Assembly (NCBI RefSeq): GCF_009649845.1
Contig: NZ_WJIE01000028.1
Coordinates: 1 to 51,394 of the forward strand
Origin: Polyangium spumosum
GTDB lineage: Bacteria > Myxococcota_A > Polyangia > Polyangiales > Polyangiaceae
Direction of reading: 5' to 3'
DNA length: 51,394 bases
A program made the position numbers and the translations under genes. Shown here piece by piece: positions 1 through 8,945 of the stretch. The number at the start of each line of letters is the position of its first letter. Within the stretch, counting starts at the first letter, position 1. Below the pieces are notes generated by a model, which saw nothing but the letters and a program-made list of their open reading frames with translations, ran no database searches and was not told where the DNA came from.

Positions 1-2158
1 TCGCGAATCAGCAGACCTCGCGGAAGCGCTCTTGACCGACGAGCGGCTCGATGGCGCTCTCCAGCAACGGATCGACGGGCTGCTCGCGCTGCCGCTCTCG
101 TTCGAGGTCTCGACCGAGACGGGCGACAAGGAGGCGGCGGAGCTCGCGCAGAAGAAGGCCGCGGAGGTCTGGTGGCGCTTCTGTCCCGAGCCTGTCCTGC
201 GTGATGTCCTGAAGTGGTTGATCATGCTCGGCGTCGCGGTCGTGCAACTGAACTGGACCGAGGAGCGGGGGCAATGGCTGCCGCTGCTCGAGGTCTGGCA
301 TCCGCGCGATCTGTGGTTCGAGGGGCACGAGGTTACCTACAAGGTCGGCACTCCGACCGCGCAGATCGCGATCGGCGCGGACCCGTACAAGTGGGCGATC
401 TTCGCCTCGGGGAGCCAGACACCCTGGATGAACGGCGCCGTCCGGCGGGTCGCGATGTACTACCTCGCGAAACAACAGATGTTCACGGATTGGGCCCATT
501 ACTCCGAGGTTTACGGGCATCCTACGCGGGTCGGGAAGTATCCCGCGGCCCTCGACGAGAGCGACGAGACGGCGCGGGAGCGCGATGCGTACCAGGACGC
601 GCTCGTCAACGCGGGGAAATCGCCGGTGATCATGCTCCCGGTCGATATTGACAGCGAGGGCAAGGCGGCGGCGGGTTGGGATTACGAGCTCGTCCAGGCG
701 GACGGCGCGAGCGCGGTCGAGGTGTTCGAGCGCGGGATCCGGTACTGTGACAGCGCGGCGGCGATGGCGATCCTCCGGCAGACACTCACCATGGAACCTG
801 CGCCGATTGGCTCGCATGCGCTCGGGAAGGTGCATAACGCCGTCCGCCATGAGGGGAAACGGGCGGACACCGAAGGGCTCGCGACGACGGGGCATTTCGA
901 GGTGTTGCGGCCGTGGGCGCTGTTCAACTTTGGGGACGAACGCCTCGCGCCGTGGCCGAAGTGGGACACGAGGACGCCCGAGGAGCGGGAGGCGCAAGCC
1001 GAGGCCGAGGTGCTCGAGGCGCGACGGCGGGCGGACGTGGCGAAGGCGGAAGCGGAAGCGCGGCGAGCCGTCGCTGAGGCGAAGCGGGCGGAAGCCATCG
1101 CGGCGGCCGAGGCGGCGAAGCTCCGGGCCGAGACGCTCGAACGTGTCGCGGGCGCGTTCGCTGCCCTCGGCGCGAGCACGCTCGCGAGCCGCGTGGATTG
1201 GGACGCGCTGGCGAAGGACGAGGGGCTCCCCCTGGCTCCGGCGGGCAAGTCTCAGCCGCGGGAGCTCGGGCGTCGCGCCTTGTCGGGAGGCGGGAAGGTT
1301 CTGCACGTCGTTGACGGCACGTATGAGCTCTTCCGCGCTCACTTCTCGCGAGGCCGGCGGCGCGTCGTCGACGGGAAGGACGTCAAGGCGACCGTGGGCA
1401 TGGTGGCCTCCCTCGTGACCCTGCTCGAGGCGGGCGAGGTCACGCATCTTGCCGTAGCCTTCGACAACCCGATCACGAGCTTTCGAAACAAGCTGTTCGA
1501 GGGATACAAGGACGATACCGTCGTCCCGGCGGCCCTGCGCGCGCAGTTCGAGGACGCGGAAGCGGCGGCGCGCGCGCTCGGGGTCGTGGTCTGGTCGATG
1601 GACGAGTTCGAGGCCGACGACGCGCTTGCCACGGCATGCCAGAAGTACGCGCAGGACTTCGCCACGATCCGCCTCCTCTCGCCGGACAAAGACCTCGCGC
1701 AATGCCTGACGCGGGCGGGCGTCGTGCTCGTGGATCGTGCTCGTGGTCGGGAGCTCGCGGCGGATGGCGTGCGGGATCGGTTCGGCGTCGATCCGGAGAG
1801 CATTCCCGATCTGCTCGCGCTCGTGGGCGATGCCGCCGACCAGATCCCGGGGCTCGATGGGGTGGGCATCGAGGCGGCGGCCGCGCTCCTGTCGAGATAC
1901 GGCCATATTGAAGATATCCCGGAAGATGCGACGGATTGGGACGTCGAGGTCTGGGGCGCGGAGCGTGTCGCGGCGGCCCTGAAGGCCGGTCGAGAGGACG
2001 CGCTCCTGTACCGCGAGCTCGCCACGCTCGTGCGGAATGTCCCCCTCGAAGAGAAGGCCGAAGAGCTCGCGTGGGGTGGGGAGAGCGAGGGATTTGGCGC
2101 ATGGTGTGAGAGAATGAACGCCGACCATTTGAAGGGACGGTTGCCTGTCGCCGGGTGA
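1..2158 (+). CDS. Mu-like portal protein (DUF935/gp29 type) fused to a 5'-3' exonuclease (FEN/PIN) domain, 5' end cut by window
   Basis: The frame is open from the window edge. The full-length copy at 45947-48214 shows that about 38 N-terminal codons are missing. In full-length numbering, residues 1 to about 355 are a DUF935-type portal with the usual WWRF and RDLWFEG regions. Residues about 360-430 are a charged Ala/Glu/Arg helical linker. Residues about 470-755 match the exonuclease domain of DNA polymerase I: VVDGTYELF with the first metal-binding Asp, FEADDAL, LLSPDKDL, and the helix-3-turn-helix signature GDAADQIPGLDGVG. All expected acidic residues are present, so the nuclease should be active. 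A portal normally forms the dodecameric DNA channel of the head. A nuclease on its C-terminus is not something I know from Mu-like phages. The stop lies about 120 bases before the protease gene. Confidence 0.9.
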   Translation, partial: RESADLAEALLTDERLDGALQQRIDGLLALPLSFEVSTETGDKEAAELAQKKAAEVWWRFCPEPVLRDVLKWLIMLGVAVVQLNWTEERGQWLPLLEVWHPRDLWFEGHEVTYKVGTPTAQIAIGADPYKWAIFASGSQTPWMNGAVRRVAMYYLAKQQMFTDWAHYSEVYGHPTRVGKYPAALDESDETARERDAYQDALVNAGKSPVIMLPVDIDSEGKAAAGWDYELVQADGASAVEVFERGIRYCDSAAAMAILRQTLTMEPAPIGSHALGKVHNAVRHEGKRADTEGLATTGHFEVLRPWALFNFGDERLAPWPKWDTRTPEEREAQAEAEVLEARRRADVAKAEAEARRAVAEAKRAEAIAAAEAAKLRAETLERVAGAFAALGASTLASRVDWDALAKDEGLPLAPAGKSQPRELGRRALSGGGKVLHVVDGTYELFRAHFSRGRRRVVDGKDVKATVGMVASLVTLLEAGEVTHLAVAFDNPITSFRNKLFEGYKDDTVVPAALRAQFEDAEAAARALGVVVWSMDEFEADDALATACQKYAQDFATIRLLSPDKDLAQCLTRAGVVLVDRARGRELAADGVRDRFGVDPESIPDLLALVGDAADQIPGLDGVGIEAAAALLSRYGHIEDIPEDATDWDVEVWGAERVAAALKAGREDALLYRELATLVRNVPLEEKAEELAWGGESEGFGAWCERMNADHLKGRLPVAG

Positions 2159-2247
2159 ACTGGCGTCGATTTCGTGCTCGTCGTCAATTGACGCGCTGAA
2201 TCATCCATCAATCCGCCAGATATGGCTGATTAAACCCCCAAGGGTAG

Positions 2248-2270
2248 AGGGCTCCTATTTGAGGGGCCCT
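2248..2270 (+). promoter_or_regulatory. Hairpin holding the Shine-Dalgarno sequence of the protease gene
   Basis: Bases 2248-2256 pair with 2262-2270 (9 bp including one G-T, 5-base loop). The only SD-like purine run before the protease ATG at 2278 (GAGGGG, 2261-2266) lies mostly in the 3' arm, so the closed hairpin would hide it. The right copy (45836-45856) has a perfect 9-bp stem at the same place with a different sequence but preserved pairing. It could alternatively be a transcription attenuator, though no U-tract follows. Confidence 0.55.
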
Positions 2271-2277
2271 ACACCCG

Positions 2278-3333
2278 ATGAAACGCACGTCTCGTGCCAC
2301 GCTTCGCCTTGTCGACCTATCCGGGGATCCCCCTGGCGAAGTGCTGCTCTTCCGCGCGGGCGTAAACAAGTCGTACAAGGGCCTCCTCCTCTTCGATGAG
2401 GAAGCCGCGCGGCGCGTCCTCGCCGATTTCGAGGCGCACGGCGCCGAACTGTTCTTCGATTACGACCACGCCTCTCTGTTCGGCTTCTCGAAGGGCATGG
2501 GCGAGGCGGCCGCATGGTTCCGGCCCGAGGTCCGCGAGGGCGCGCTCTGGGCCGTGAATGTCCGCTGGACCGAGGAGGCGGCCGAGAAGGTCCGGGCGCG
2601 GAAGTATCGCTATATCTCGCCCGCGGTCGATTACGAGCTCGATAGCAACCGGATCACGCGGCTGATCAACGTCGCGCTGACGAACCTGCCCGCTTCGCAC
2701 GGGCTTCCGCCGCTGATGGCGGCTTCGCAGGGAGCAAAAGGCATGCTGGAAGGCGCGCTCGCGCATATCGCCTCGGCGCTCGGGCTCGATCCCGATACGG
2801 CGACCGAGGACGACGTGATCAAGGCATTCGATGATCACATGGCCGAGGAGGGCGGCGACGAGGGGGACGACGCGCTCAAGGATAGCGACGCGGCGGAGGC
2901 CCTCGCGCAGATCCGCACGCTCACCGGGAAGGCGACGGCGCGCGAGGCGCTCGCGGCGGCGGCCGAGGAGCTGCAAGCGGCGCGAGCGGCGGCAGTGGAA
3001 GACGAGATCGGCGCGCTCGTCGATCGAGGCGTCGCGGCGAAGCTGATCCCCGAGGCGGGGCGCGAGGCGTTCGTCAAGCTCGGCCGGAAGGACCTCGACG
3101 CGCTGCGGGAGCTCGTCGGGAGCACGGGCGAGGATCCCGAGCGGGAGAAGCCGAAAGGGGATCCGCCGAAAGCCGATCCCCCGAAGAAACCCGCGGCGCG
3201 GCCCTCGCCTCCTGCGACGCGGTATCAGCAAGCGACGCTCGCGGCGCGCACGCGTCGGAATGGGGAGTTTGATCTCCAGGTGGCGAAAACGCTGCGGATC
3301 GATCCCGCTGCGATGGACGACGGCGACGATTGA
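2278..3333 (+). CDS. Mu I-like prohead protease with C-terminal scaffold-like region
   Basis: The 351-residue protein matches the Mu-like I protease family, which cleaves scaffold and itself during head maturation. The N-terminal half carries the family core around FFDYDHASLF and the segment YRYISPAVDYEL. From about residue 150 the protein becomes acidic, helical and Ala/Glu-rich, ending in a Lys/Pro-rich stretch (residues about 285-310), as expected for an in-frame scaffold like Mu Z. The start at 2278 (MKRTSRATLR) is chosen because both copies share it. A longer reading is possible only in the right copy. The gene follows the portal and precedes the cement protein by 12 bases, with GGAG before the next start. 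Confidence 0.85.
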   Translation: MKRTSRATLRLVDLSGDPPGEVLLFRAGVNKSYKGLLLFDEEAARRVLADFEAHGAELFFDYDHASLFGFSKGMGEAAAWFRPEVREGALWAVNVRWTEEAAEKVRARKYRYISPAVDYELDSNRITRLINVALTNLPASHGLPPLMAASQGAKGMLEGALAHIASALGLDPDTATEDDVIKAFDDHMAEEGGDEGDDALKDSDAAEALAQIRTLTGKATAREALAAAAEELQAARAAAVEDEIGALVDRGVAAKLIPEAGREAFVKLGRKDLDALRELVGSTGEDPEREKPKGDPPKADPPKKPAARPSPPATRYQQATLAARTRRNGEFDLQVAKTLRIDPAAMDDGDD

Positions 3334-3345
3334 AGGAGCTGGGCC

Positions 3346-3759
3346 ATGGTCCGTGACGTCAAGCGATACGGGATCGGCGTCTGCGTCGAGAGGATCGCGC
3401 CCGGCATGAAGGCCGGCGCGGTGATCGAGGAAGGCAATATCGTCTGCGTGGATGCCTCGGGCTACGCGGTCGAGACGACCGAGGCGGCGGATCTCCGGCC
3501 GGTCGGGCGAGCCTGCGAGACGAAGGACAACAGCGCGGGCCAGGACGGCGCCGAGCGTATCAACTGCGAGCCGGGGACGTTCCTGCTCCAGAATTCGAGC
3601 GGGGCCGATGCGGTGACCATGGCCGATTTCCTGAAGGACGTGTTCCTCGTGAACGGGGGGCGCGTCGCGAGGACGAGCGGCGGCGGGAAACGGTCGGTGG
3701 CGGGAAAGATGATGGGGCTCGACGGGGGCCGCGTCGCGGTCTCCATCGGTCCGCGCTGA
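3346..3759 (+). CDS. Capsid cement/decoration protein (DUF2190-like)
   Basis: A 137-residue protein between protease and major capsid, where many siphophages and Mu-like phages keep their head decoration protein. It has the beta-rich, Gly-rich look of DUF2190 capsid cement proteins: an N-terminal extended segment, then PGMKAGAVIEEGNIVCVDASG, where 'G..I..G.i..D..G' is typical. Such proteins trimerise on the outside of the capsid lattice. No signal peptide or membrane segment is seen. The assignment rests on position and general sequence style rather than on a diagnostic residue. Confidence 0.65.
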   Translation: MVRDVKRYGIGVCVERIAPGMKAGAVIEEGNIVCVDASGYAVETTEAADLRPVGRACETKDNSAGQDGAERINCEPGTFLLQNSSGADAVTMADFLKDVFLVNGGRVARTSGGGKRSVAGKMMGLDGGRVAVSIGPR

Positions 3760-3777
3760 CGCGAGGAAGGGCGTTCG

Positions 3778-4725
3778 ATGATCATCACGCGTTCGAGCCT
3801 GCGGGCGATGTTCAAGGGCTTCCAGGTCCTCTTCAAGAGCGGGATGGGCATGGCGGAGCCGTGGGGCTCGAAGGTCGCCCGCACGCTCCCGAGCACGGGC
3901 GAGGAAGAGACTTACTCGTGGTTGACCGCGATCCCGGGCCTCCGGCATTGGGTGGGCCCTCGCGTGGTCGAAAACCTCCGCTCGCGGAGCTTCACGATCA
4001 AGAACAAGCCCTTCGAGAAAACCCTCGGGGTCGAGCGGGAGAAGATCGAAGACGACAAATACGGGATGTATGGCGATTATGCGAGCCTGCTCGGGCAGCA
4101 GGCCGCAAAGCATCCCGACGACTGCATCGCGCCGATCCTTCTGTACGGGGAGCAAGCGAGCTACCTCGATCCCCTCGTCGGGCCGGTCTCGCTCGTCGTG
4201 TACGATGGCCAGCCGGTCTTTTCCGAGGTGCATCCGGTGGATCAAGACGATCCCGATTCACCCGTCCAGGCGAATTATTACCCGTCGGGGATGGCGCTCA
4301 CGCCCGAGAATTACGAGATCGTCCGCGCGAACATGCGCTCGCTCGTCGACGTGAACGGGCGGCGGATCGGGATCAAGCCGGATACGCTGATCGTGAGCCC
4401 GCAGAAGGAAGGCACGGCCAAGCGGATCGTCGAGGCCGAGACGATCGCCCGCGGCGGCGCGCAGGAAGACAACATCAATCAGGGGACGGCCGAGGTGCTC
4501 GTGATCGATGAGCTGAGCGATTCGCCCGGGGTCTGGTTTCTCGCCATGCTCAAGAATCAACTGATGCGGCCGATCATCTGGCAGGAACGGCAGAAACCGC
4601 GGTTTCAGGCGCTCATGAACGGGAGCGAGTACGCGTTCGTCAATAACCAATACCTCGCGGGGGTCGACTGCCGGGGCAATGCCGCGCCGGCCGTCTGGCA
4701 GAGCATCGCGAAGTGTCGCCCGTAG
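3778..4725 (+). CDS. Major capsid protein (Mu gpT-like)
   Basis: The 315-residue protein fits the Mu-like major head subunit family in length, position and sequence: N-terminal MIITRSSLRAMFKGFQ, then YSWLTAIPGLRHWVGPRVV, and FEKTLGVEREKIEDDKYG, the last two being hallmarks of the gpT family. It assembles the HK97-fold icosahedral shell. It is the most conserved protein between the two arms (only about two substitutions), as expected for a lattice protein. Start codon ATG follows a GAGGAAGGG-like ribosome site. Confidence 0.93.
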   Translation: MIITRSSLRAMFKGFQVLFKSGMGMAEPWGSKVARTLPSTGEEETYSWLTAIPGLRHWVGPRVVENLRSRSFTIKNKPFEKTLGVEREKIEDDKYGMYGDYASLLGQQAAKHPDDCIAPILLYGEQASYLDPLVGPVSLVVYDGQPVFSEVHPVDQDDPDSPVQANYYPSGMALTPENYEIVRANMRSLVDVNGRRIGIKPDTLIVSPQKEGTAKRIVEAETIARGGAQEDNINQGTAEVLVIDELSDSPGVWFLAMLKNQLMRPIIWQERQKPRFQALMNGSEYAFVNNQYLAGVDCRGNAAPAVWQSIAKCRP

Positions 4726-4742
4726 GGCCGGAGGGAAGGACG

Positions 4743-5051
4743 ATGATCATCGTTACGTGTGTTCCGCCTCCCGGATATGACGCCTATCGCTGCGGGTGGC
4801 GCGAGGAGGAGCGCGACGGGAAGAAGGTCCGGATCGGGCTCTGCTGGAAGGCCGGGGCAACCGAGCTCCCGGATGATGCGTTGACGCGCGAGCAAATCGA
4901 AATGCTGAAGCGTGATCCCGGGAAGCGGATCACGGTGCGGGAGCTGCCGGGCGTCGAGCAAGTGCGCGCGCCGAGGTCGAAGGAGCCGACCGAGGCGAAG
5001 GGCAAGGCGCCGAAGGAGAGCGGCGAGGCGAAGGAGACGGGGGAGACGTGA
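4743..5051 (+). CDS. Small hypothetical head protein after major capsid
   Basis: A 102-residue protein. The start is placed at 4743 (MIIVTCVPPPG) because GGAGGGAAGG lies directly upstream; an open frame 30 bases longer lacks such a site. The N-terminal two-thirds is compact, with three Cys and two Trp (YRCGWREEERDGKKVRIGLCW). The tail is a Lys/Glu-rich disordered stretch. It sits where Mu encodes small proteins between capsid and gp36. Its GTG-starting neighbour overlaps its stop codon. I do not recognise the family; a completion or head-tail joining role is only suggested by position. Confidence 0.7.
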   Translation: MIIVTCVPPPGYDAYRCGWREEERDGKKVRIGLCWKAGATELPDDALTREQIEMLKRDPGKRITVRELPGVEQVRAPRSKEPTEAKGKAPKESGEAKETGET

Positions 5052-5473
5052 ACGCGTACGCCACGCTCGCGCAACTGTACGCGCTCGGCGTCAACAAGGA
5101 GGCGCTGGCTCGTGTACCCGTCGCGGATCAACTCGAAGGGCTCGAGGCGGCTTCGCGGAAGGTGGATACGTATCTCGCGGATCTCAACCCTCCGCTGGCA
5201 GTCTTCACCGGGGCGATCGTCGAAGCTACCGCGGCGCTCGCGGCCTATATGCTCATGTCCGCCTCGGGGTTCGACCCCGAGCACGACGACTCGAAGAATC
5301 TGCGGCAACGATACCTCGACCAGATCCACTGGCTCGAAGGGCTCGACGGCGGAAAGAAGCTGCCGGGCGTGGTCGGGCAATCGGGGGCCGGAGGAAAGCG
5401 GCTCGGGCCGCGTGTGCGCGCGGCGGAGCTGCGTGGATGGGAGCGCGGGTGGCGAGGAGGGCGGCGGGCATGA
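5048..5473 (+). CDS. Head-tail connector, gp36-like (DUF1320)
   Basis: A 141-residue, mostly helical protein (MNAYATLAQLYALGVNKEAL; then repeated Ala-rich helices and LRQRYLDQIHWLEGLDGG). It matches the DUF1320/Mu gp36 head-tail connector family in length, helical pattern and place. The GTG start overlaps the stop of the preceding gene by four bases and its own stop overlaps the next ATG (ATGA), a translation-coupled chain. Such connectors form the ring under the portal to which the tail docks. Confidence 0.75.
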   Translation: MNAYATLAQLYALGVNKEALARVPVADQLEGLEAASRKVDTYLADLNPPLAVFTGAIVEATAALAAYMLMSASGFDPEHDDSKNLRQRYLDQIHWLEGLDGGKKLPGVVGQSGAGGKRLGPRVRAAELRGWERGWRGGRRA

Positions 5474-5925
5474 AGCTGTCACGAATCGCGGGGCGCGGGC
5501 TGCTCGAAATGGCCAAGAGGCTTCGAGGGCTCTCGAACGGCTCGCATCAAACCGAGGTGCAAAAGACCCTCGGCAAAGAGGCCGTCGAGCTCGTGAGGGA
5601 CGGCATCGAGTCCGGGCGCTCCCCCGACGGGGACGCCTGGCCAAAGCGCGCCGCGGATGGCGCGCTCGCGCTTCAGCCGCTCGCGGCGCACGTCGAGTAT
5701 CGTCCGCTTCCGCCGAACCCTTTCGAGTGCGCGGTCGAGGTGCGGGTGAATCACTGGACCGCCCATTTCGCGCAACGGGGGACGCTTCAGCATGGGGTCA
5801 TCCATAACCCCGAGCGGGCGCTCGTGCCCGATGGCCAACCCCCTCCGGGGTGGATTGCGCGCATCCGCGCGAGTGCGGGCGTCGCTTTCTCCGCGGCGGT
5901 GCGGCGCGCGGTCAAGGGGGAGTAA
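5470..5925 (+). CDS. Virion morphogenesis protein, Mu gpG-like (Phage_tail_S family)
   Basis: A 151-residue protein with the family's pattern: an N-terminal basic amphipathic helix, then LGKEAVELVRDGIESGRSPDGDAWP, the 'G..PdG..W' motif typical of phage virion morphogenesis (tail completion) proteins. The ATG at 5470 is preferred to an upstream GTG because GAGGAGG precedes it by nine bases and ATGA couples it to the previous gene. It ends in TAATG overlap with the next gene. Likely a tail completion or head-tail joining factor. Confidence 0.8.
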   Translation: MKLSRIAGRGLLEMAKRLRGLSNGSHQTEVQKTLGKEAVELVRDGIESGRSPDGDAWPKRAADGALALQPLAAHVEYRPLPPNPFECAVEVRVNHWTAHFAQRGTLQHGVIHNPERALVPDGQPPPGWIARIRASAGVAFSAAVRRAVKGE

Positions 5926-6431
5926 TGGGCGGCTGGGACGAAACGAGCCTCGGGCGGTTCGCCAAGGAGCTCCATGCGAAAATGAACGTCGAGGGGCTCG
6001 ACCTCGCGATCGGAAAGGACGAGGGGCGCGGGCTCGCCTCGCCCGCGCGGCTGATCGTCTCGGCTCCTGAACATGAGGACCTCGAACCTCCGGCGCAGCA
6101 AGGCGGCGCGGGGAAACACGTCTGCGAGGACCGCGTGATCGAAGCGACGTTTACGATCTGGGGGAGCTCGCCCGTCGAGGCGGAAGGCGTCTACCTTCGC
6201 CTGTTGCAATCGGTGCGGGAGCTCGGGGTGAGCCGGCGTGCGCGCGGATATGGGCGCGTCCAGTGGATCGCGGGGGCCGGGCGCGCGGGTTCGGCGGGGG
6301 TCAAGGTGGTCGTTCCGATGTCGATCCGCCTCCCCGTGGTCGACGTCGATCTGCGACATGCGCTGATCCTGAAAGCCTCGGTCGAGGGGGAGACGGCTGC
6401 GCCCGATGGCTCGAAACGTGAGGGGTTCTGA
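5925..6431 (+). CDS. Tail terminator/completion protein (Mu gp37-like)
   Basis: A 168-residue protein that sits between the gpG-like protein and the sheath, where Mu has gp37. It shows a mixed alpha/beta pattern with ARLIVSAPEHEDLEPPAQQG, then FTIWGSSPVEAEGVYLRLLQSV and a final strand IRLPVVDVDL. This is compatible with the tail terminator fold (hexamer capping the tube and sheath). The ATG shares an A with the preceding stop (TAATG). The copy in the other arm differs by a single residue. Function is inferred from position and fold pattern. Confidence 0.65.
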   Translation: MGGWDETSLGRFAKELHAKMNVEGLDLAIGKDEGRGLASPARLIVSAPEHEDLEPPAQQGGAGKHVCEDRVIEATFTIWGSSPVEAEGVYLRLLQSVRELGVSRRARGYGRVQWIAGAGRAGSAGVKVVVPMSIRLPVVDVDLRHALILKASVEGETAAPDGSKREGF

Positions 6432-8479
6432 TGCCGAGCGCTGAAATCACGTTTACGGAATTCGGGCCGGCGGGTGAGCCGGCATCCGCCGCGCGGGTGG
6501 TCGCCAAGGTCGGCGTATGCTCGGCGGGGTCGAAGAATACCGCTTATGCGTTCGATGTTCCCTCTCCGGTGGCGAAAGCCCTCGGCGAGGGGCCGCTCAC
6601 GGAAGCCACGGCGCAAGCGGTCCGCGTCTCCAGGCAGCGCACGCTCGCGGTTCCCGTCGAGGCGAGCATTCCGGGCGTCCTCGGGCCGCTCACGCAATCG
6701 GGCCCGGGGCCGGCGCTCGTTCTCTCGGGGGATCCGACGGATGCGGCGGCGGTGCGTGTGCGCATCACGAAGAGCGGGCCGCAAGGTGTCGGGCGGTTCC
6801 GCGTCTCCATTTCGGGGACGGCGGCGGGCGCGCAGGTGGTTCCGCGGTTCGGAACCGAGCTCGCGATTCCCTCGCGGAAGGCGGCCGAGGTGACGGGGAC
6901 GCGGGATCTGTCGCGGCTCGCGTATGCAAAATCGGCTGTCATCCGCGGCGACAAGGACCTCGGGGCGTCGGGCCTCTACGGGCCCGGGGGCTTGCTCGAT
7001 GGGAAGAGCATCGAGGCGAAGATCCACGGCGGCGAGGTGTCTTGCGTGCTCGAGGCGCCGAAGGACGGGGCCACGCTGCTCGCGCAACTGTCGAACGCTT
7101 TCGCCGCGTGCGTGTTTTCGCTCGACGTGGGCGCGCGGCTCGTGTGGACCTCGAAGGCCATCGGGAAGGCGGCGACGATCGAGCTCCTCGGCGGCTCCGC
7201 GCTCGGCGTGCTCGGGCTGGTGGTCGGGCTGAAGCAAGGCGAGGCGGGCGACCTCGACGGGACGACGGTCGATTTGCAGGAAGACACGGGCGATGCACAG
7301 AGCATCAAGTTCGATGATCCGCCCGCTGATCCTGCGGCGGTCGTCGCGGCGATCGGGAAGGCGAACAACGTGGCGGCGTCGCTCGTGGCTCCGGCCTCGA
7401 AGCTGCGGCTCGTGAGCAAGACGATCGGCGAGGGGTCGAGCCTCACGATCCTCGGCGGGAGCGCGATCGAGCTGCTCGGCCTCCCAAAGGCAGCGGCGAA
7501 GGGGCGCGAGGCGGACCATAAGATCCCGGGCGTCGGCGTGACGATCCAGTTTCCCGCGGCGGCGTTCGTCAAGGACACTGAATACGCGTTCGTCTGCAAC
7601 GCGCCGGGGTTCGCGATCGAGGCCGTGATCGAGGCGATCGACAAGCTCGTCCACGTGAAGGCCGATTTTCGGCTTCTGCATGTCGTCGGCGAGCTCGCCG
7701 ATGCTGCGGAAACGAGGGCGCTGGCGGAGGCGCTCGACACGAAGATCGCTGAGCTCGAAGCGCTCAAGCGGCCGATCGTCGCGATCCTCGGCGCGCCCCT
7801 CGGCGAGACGGACGAAGCGCTCGCGGAAGCCTTCGAGGGCTTCGTTTCGCGGCGCGTGTGCGTGTGCGCTCGTGGCGCGTGGCTCCGCGGTGGGACGCTG
7901 CAAGGGTCGTTCTTGCGGTCGCAATCGTGGGCGGCCGCGTACAAGGCGGCGGCGCTGCGGTTCTCGTCGGACCTCGGCAACCATGATGACGGGCCGCTGA
8001 AGGAGGTGGACGCTCTGCCGGTCGATGAGGGCCTCGCGACGGTGAAGCTCCGCGCGGCGCGGTTCACGGTCATGGATACGAGCGGGGGGAACGTGTACTT
8101 CGCTCGCGGTCTCACGATGGCGGACGAACGGAGCCGCTATCGGGATCTGAACGTGGCGCGCGTCATGATCGAGGCGTACCTCGCGGCGCAGCCGGTCCTC
8201 GATAACGAGATCAACAACGATCCGCCGCTGAACGAGGACGGGACGCTCGAAACGAATACCGCGGGGGCGATCGATCGAGCGGTAACGAATGCGTTGGCAA
8301 ATTCGCTCATGCCCGACCACGCAAGCGCGGTCCGGGCGCGCGTCATCCGCACGGACAACGTCTTCGAGACGAACCTGCTCCGGGCGCGGATGACCGTGGT
8401 CCCTCGGGGGCAAATCTACGGGGTCTCGGCCGAGCTCGGGCCGGGGCTCTTGACGGACAACGAGGAGGAGGGCGGCTGA
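6431..8479 (+). CDS. Contractile tail sheath protein (DUF2586-like, Mu gpL position)
   Basis: The 682-residue protein starts MPSAEITFTEFGPAGEPAS and ends in a long C-terminal domain (GLTMADERSRYRDLNVARVM; MIEAYLAAQPVLDNEINN) typical of DUF2586/sheath proteins that polymerise around the tube. It is longer than common sheaths because residues about 185-355 are two tandem modules of about 80 residues. Each begins near L-D-G and ends in a G-G-S-A-x-x-x-L-G-L core. The same module is found once in the tail-tip protein 16525-17568. It overlaps the previous stop (TGATG) and is followed after one base by the tube gene, the normal sheath-tube pair. Confidence 0.85.
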   Translation: MPSAEITFTEFGPAGEPASAARVVAKVGVCSAGSKNTAYAFDVPSPVAKALGEGPLTEATAQAVRVSRQRTLAVPVEASIPGVLGPLTQSGPGPALVLSGDPTDAAAVRVRITKSGPQGVGRFRVSISGTAAGAQVVPRFGTELAIPSRKAAEVTGTRDLSRLAYAKSAVIRGDKDLGASGLYGPGGLLDGKSIEAKIHGGEVSCVLEAPKDGATLLAQLSNAFAACVFSLDVGARLVWTSKAIGKAATIELLGGSALGVLGLVVGLKQGEAGDLDGTTVDLQEDTGDAQSIKFDDPPADPAAVVAAIGKANNVAASLVAPASKLRLVSKTIGEGSSLTILGGSAIELLGLPKAAAKGREADHKIPGVGVTIQFPAAAFVKDTEYAFVCNAPGFAIEAVIEAIDKLVHVKADFRLLHVVGELADAAETRALAEALDTKIAELEALKRPIVAILGAPLGETDEALAEAFEGFVSRRVCVCARGAWLRGGTLQGSFLRSQSWAAAYKAAALRFSSDLGNHDDGPLKEVDALPVDEGLATVKLRAARFTVMDTSGGNVYFARGLTMADERSRYRDLNVARVMIEAYLAAQPVLDNEINNDPPLNEDGTLETNTAGAIDRAVTNALANSLMPDHASAVRARVIRTDNVFETNLLRARMTVVPRGQIYGVSAELGPGLLTDNEEEGG

Positions 8480-8480
8480 T

Positions 8481-8939
8481 ATGGGCCATACCGTGACCAC
8501 TCCGCGCGGGGAATTCGCTCATGATGATCTAACGATCACGGCGATCCTCCACAACGGCAAGCGGCACACGTTCACCACGTGCTCCTCGATCACCTACGGC
8601 AATGGCCTGTCCTCGAGCACGGTCGGCGGGACGCAACCCGGGCCGAAGGCGCACGGGGGGCGGAAGGCGGAGCCGAAGTGCGAAATGGAGATATCCCGCG
8701 GCGAGGAGGACGAACTGCGCGGGAAGCAGGGGGACGGCTGGATCTATCGGACCGTGGATCTGCAAATCGTCTATTCGCTCCCGGGGAGGCCGGACATCAT
8801 CGATCGCGTGGAGACGTGGCTGCCGCTCGGGGATGAAACGTCCTCGCAAGCCGGTGATCCATCAATGACGAAGCTCGAAGGGAATTGCCTCAAGGTGATC
8901 AAGAATGGAATCGATCCTTTCAAGAAGCCGAGGAGCTGA
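8481..8939 (+). CDS. Tail tube protein (Mu gpM-like)
   Basis: A 152-residue beta-rich protein directly after the sheath. Features of the Mu-type tube family include the strand TITAILHNGKRHTFTTCSSI, a Gly-rich loop, KAEPKCEMEISRGEEDEL and the strand WIYRTVDLQIVYSL. Tube hexamers stack to form the inner DNA conduit. The arms differ at only two positions. Confidence 0.82.
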   Translation: MGHTVTTPRGEFAHDDLTITAILHNGKRHTFTTCSSITYGNGLSSSTVGGTQPGPKAHGGRKAEPKCEMEISRGEEDELRGKQGDGWIYRTVDLQIVYSLPGRPDIIDRVETWLPLGDETSSQAGDPSMTKLEGNCLKVIKNGIDPFKKPRS

Positions 8940-8945
8940 GCAAAA

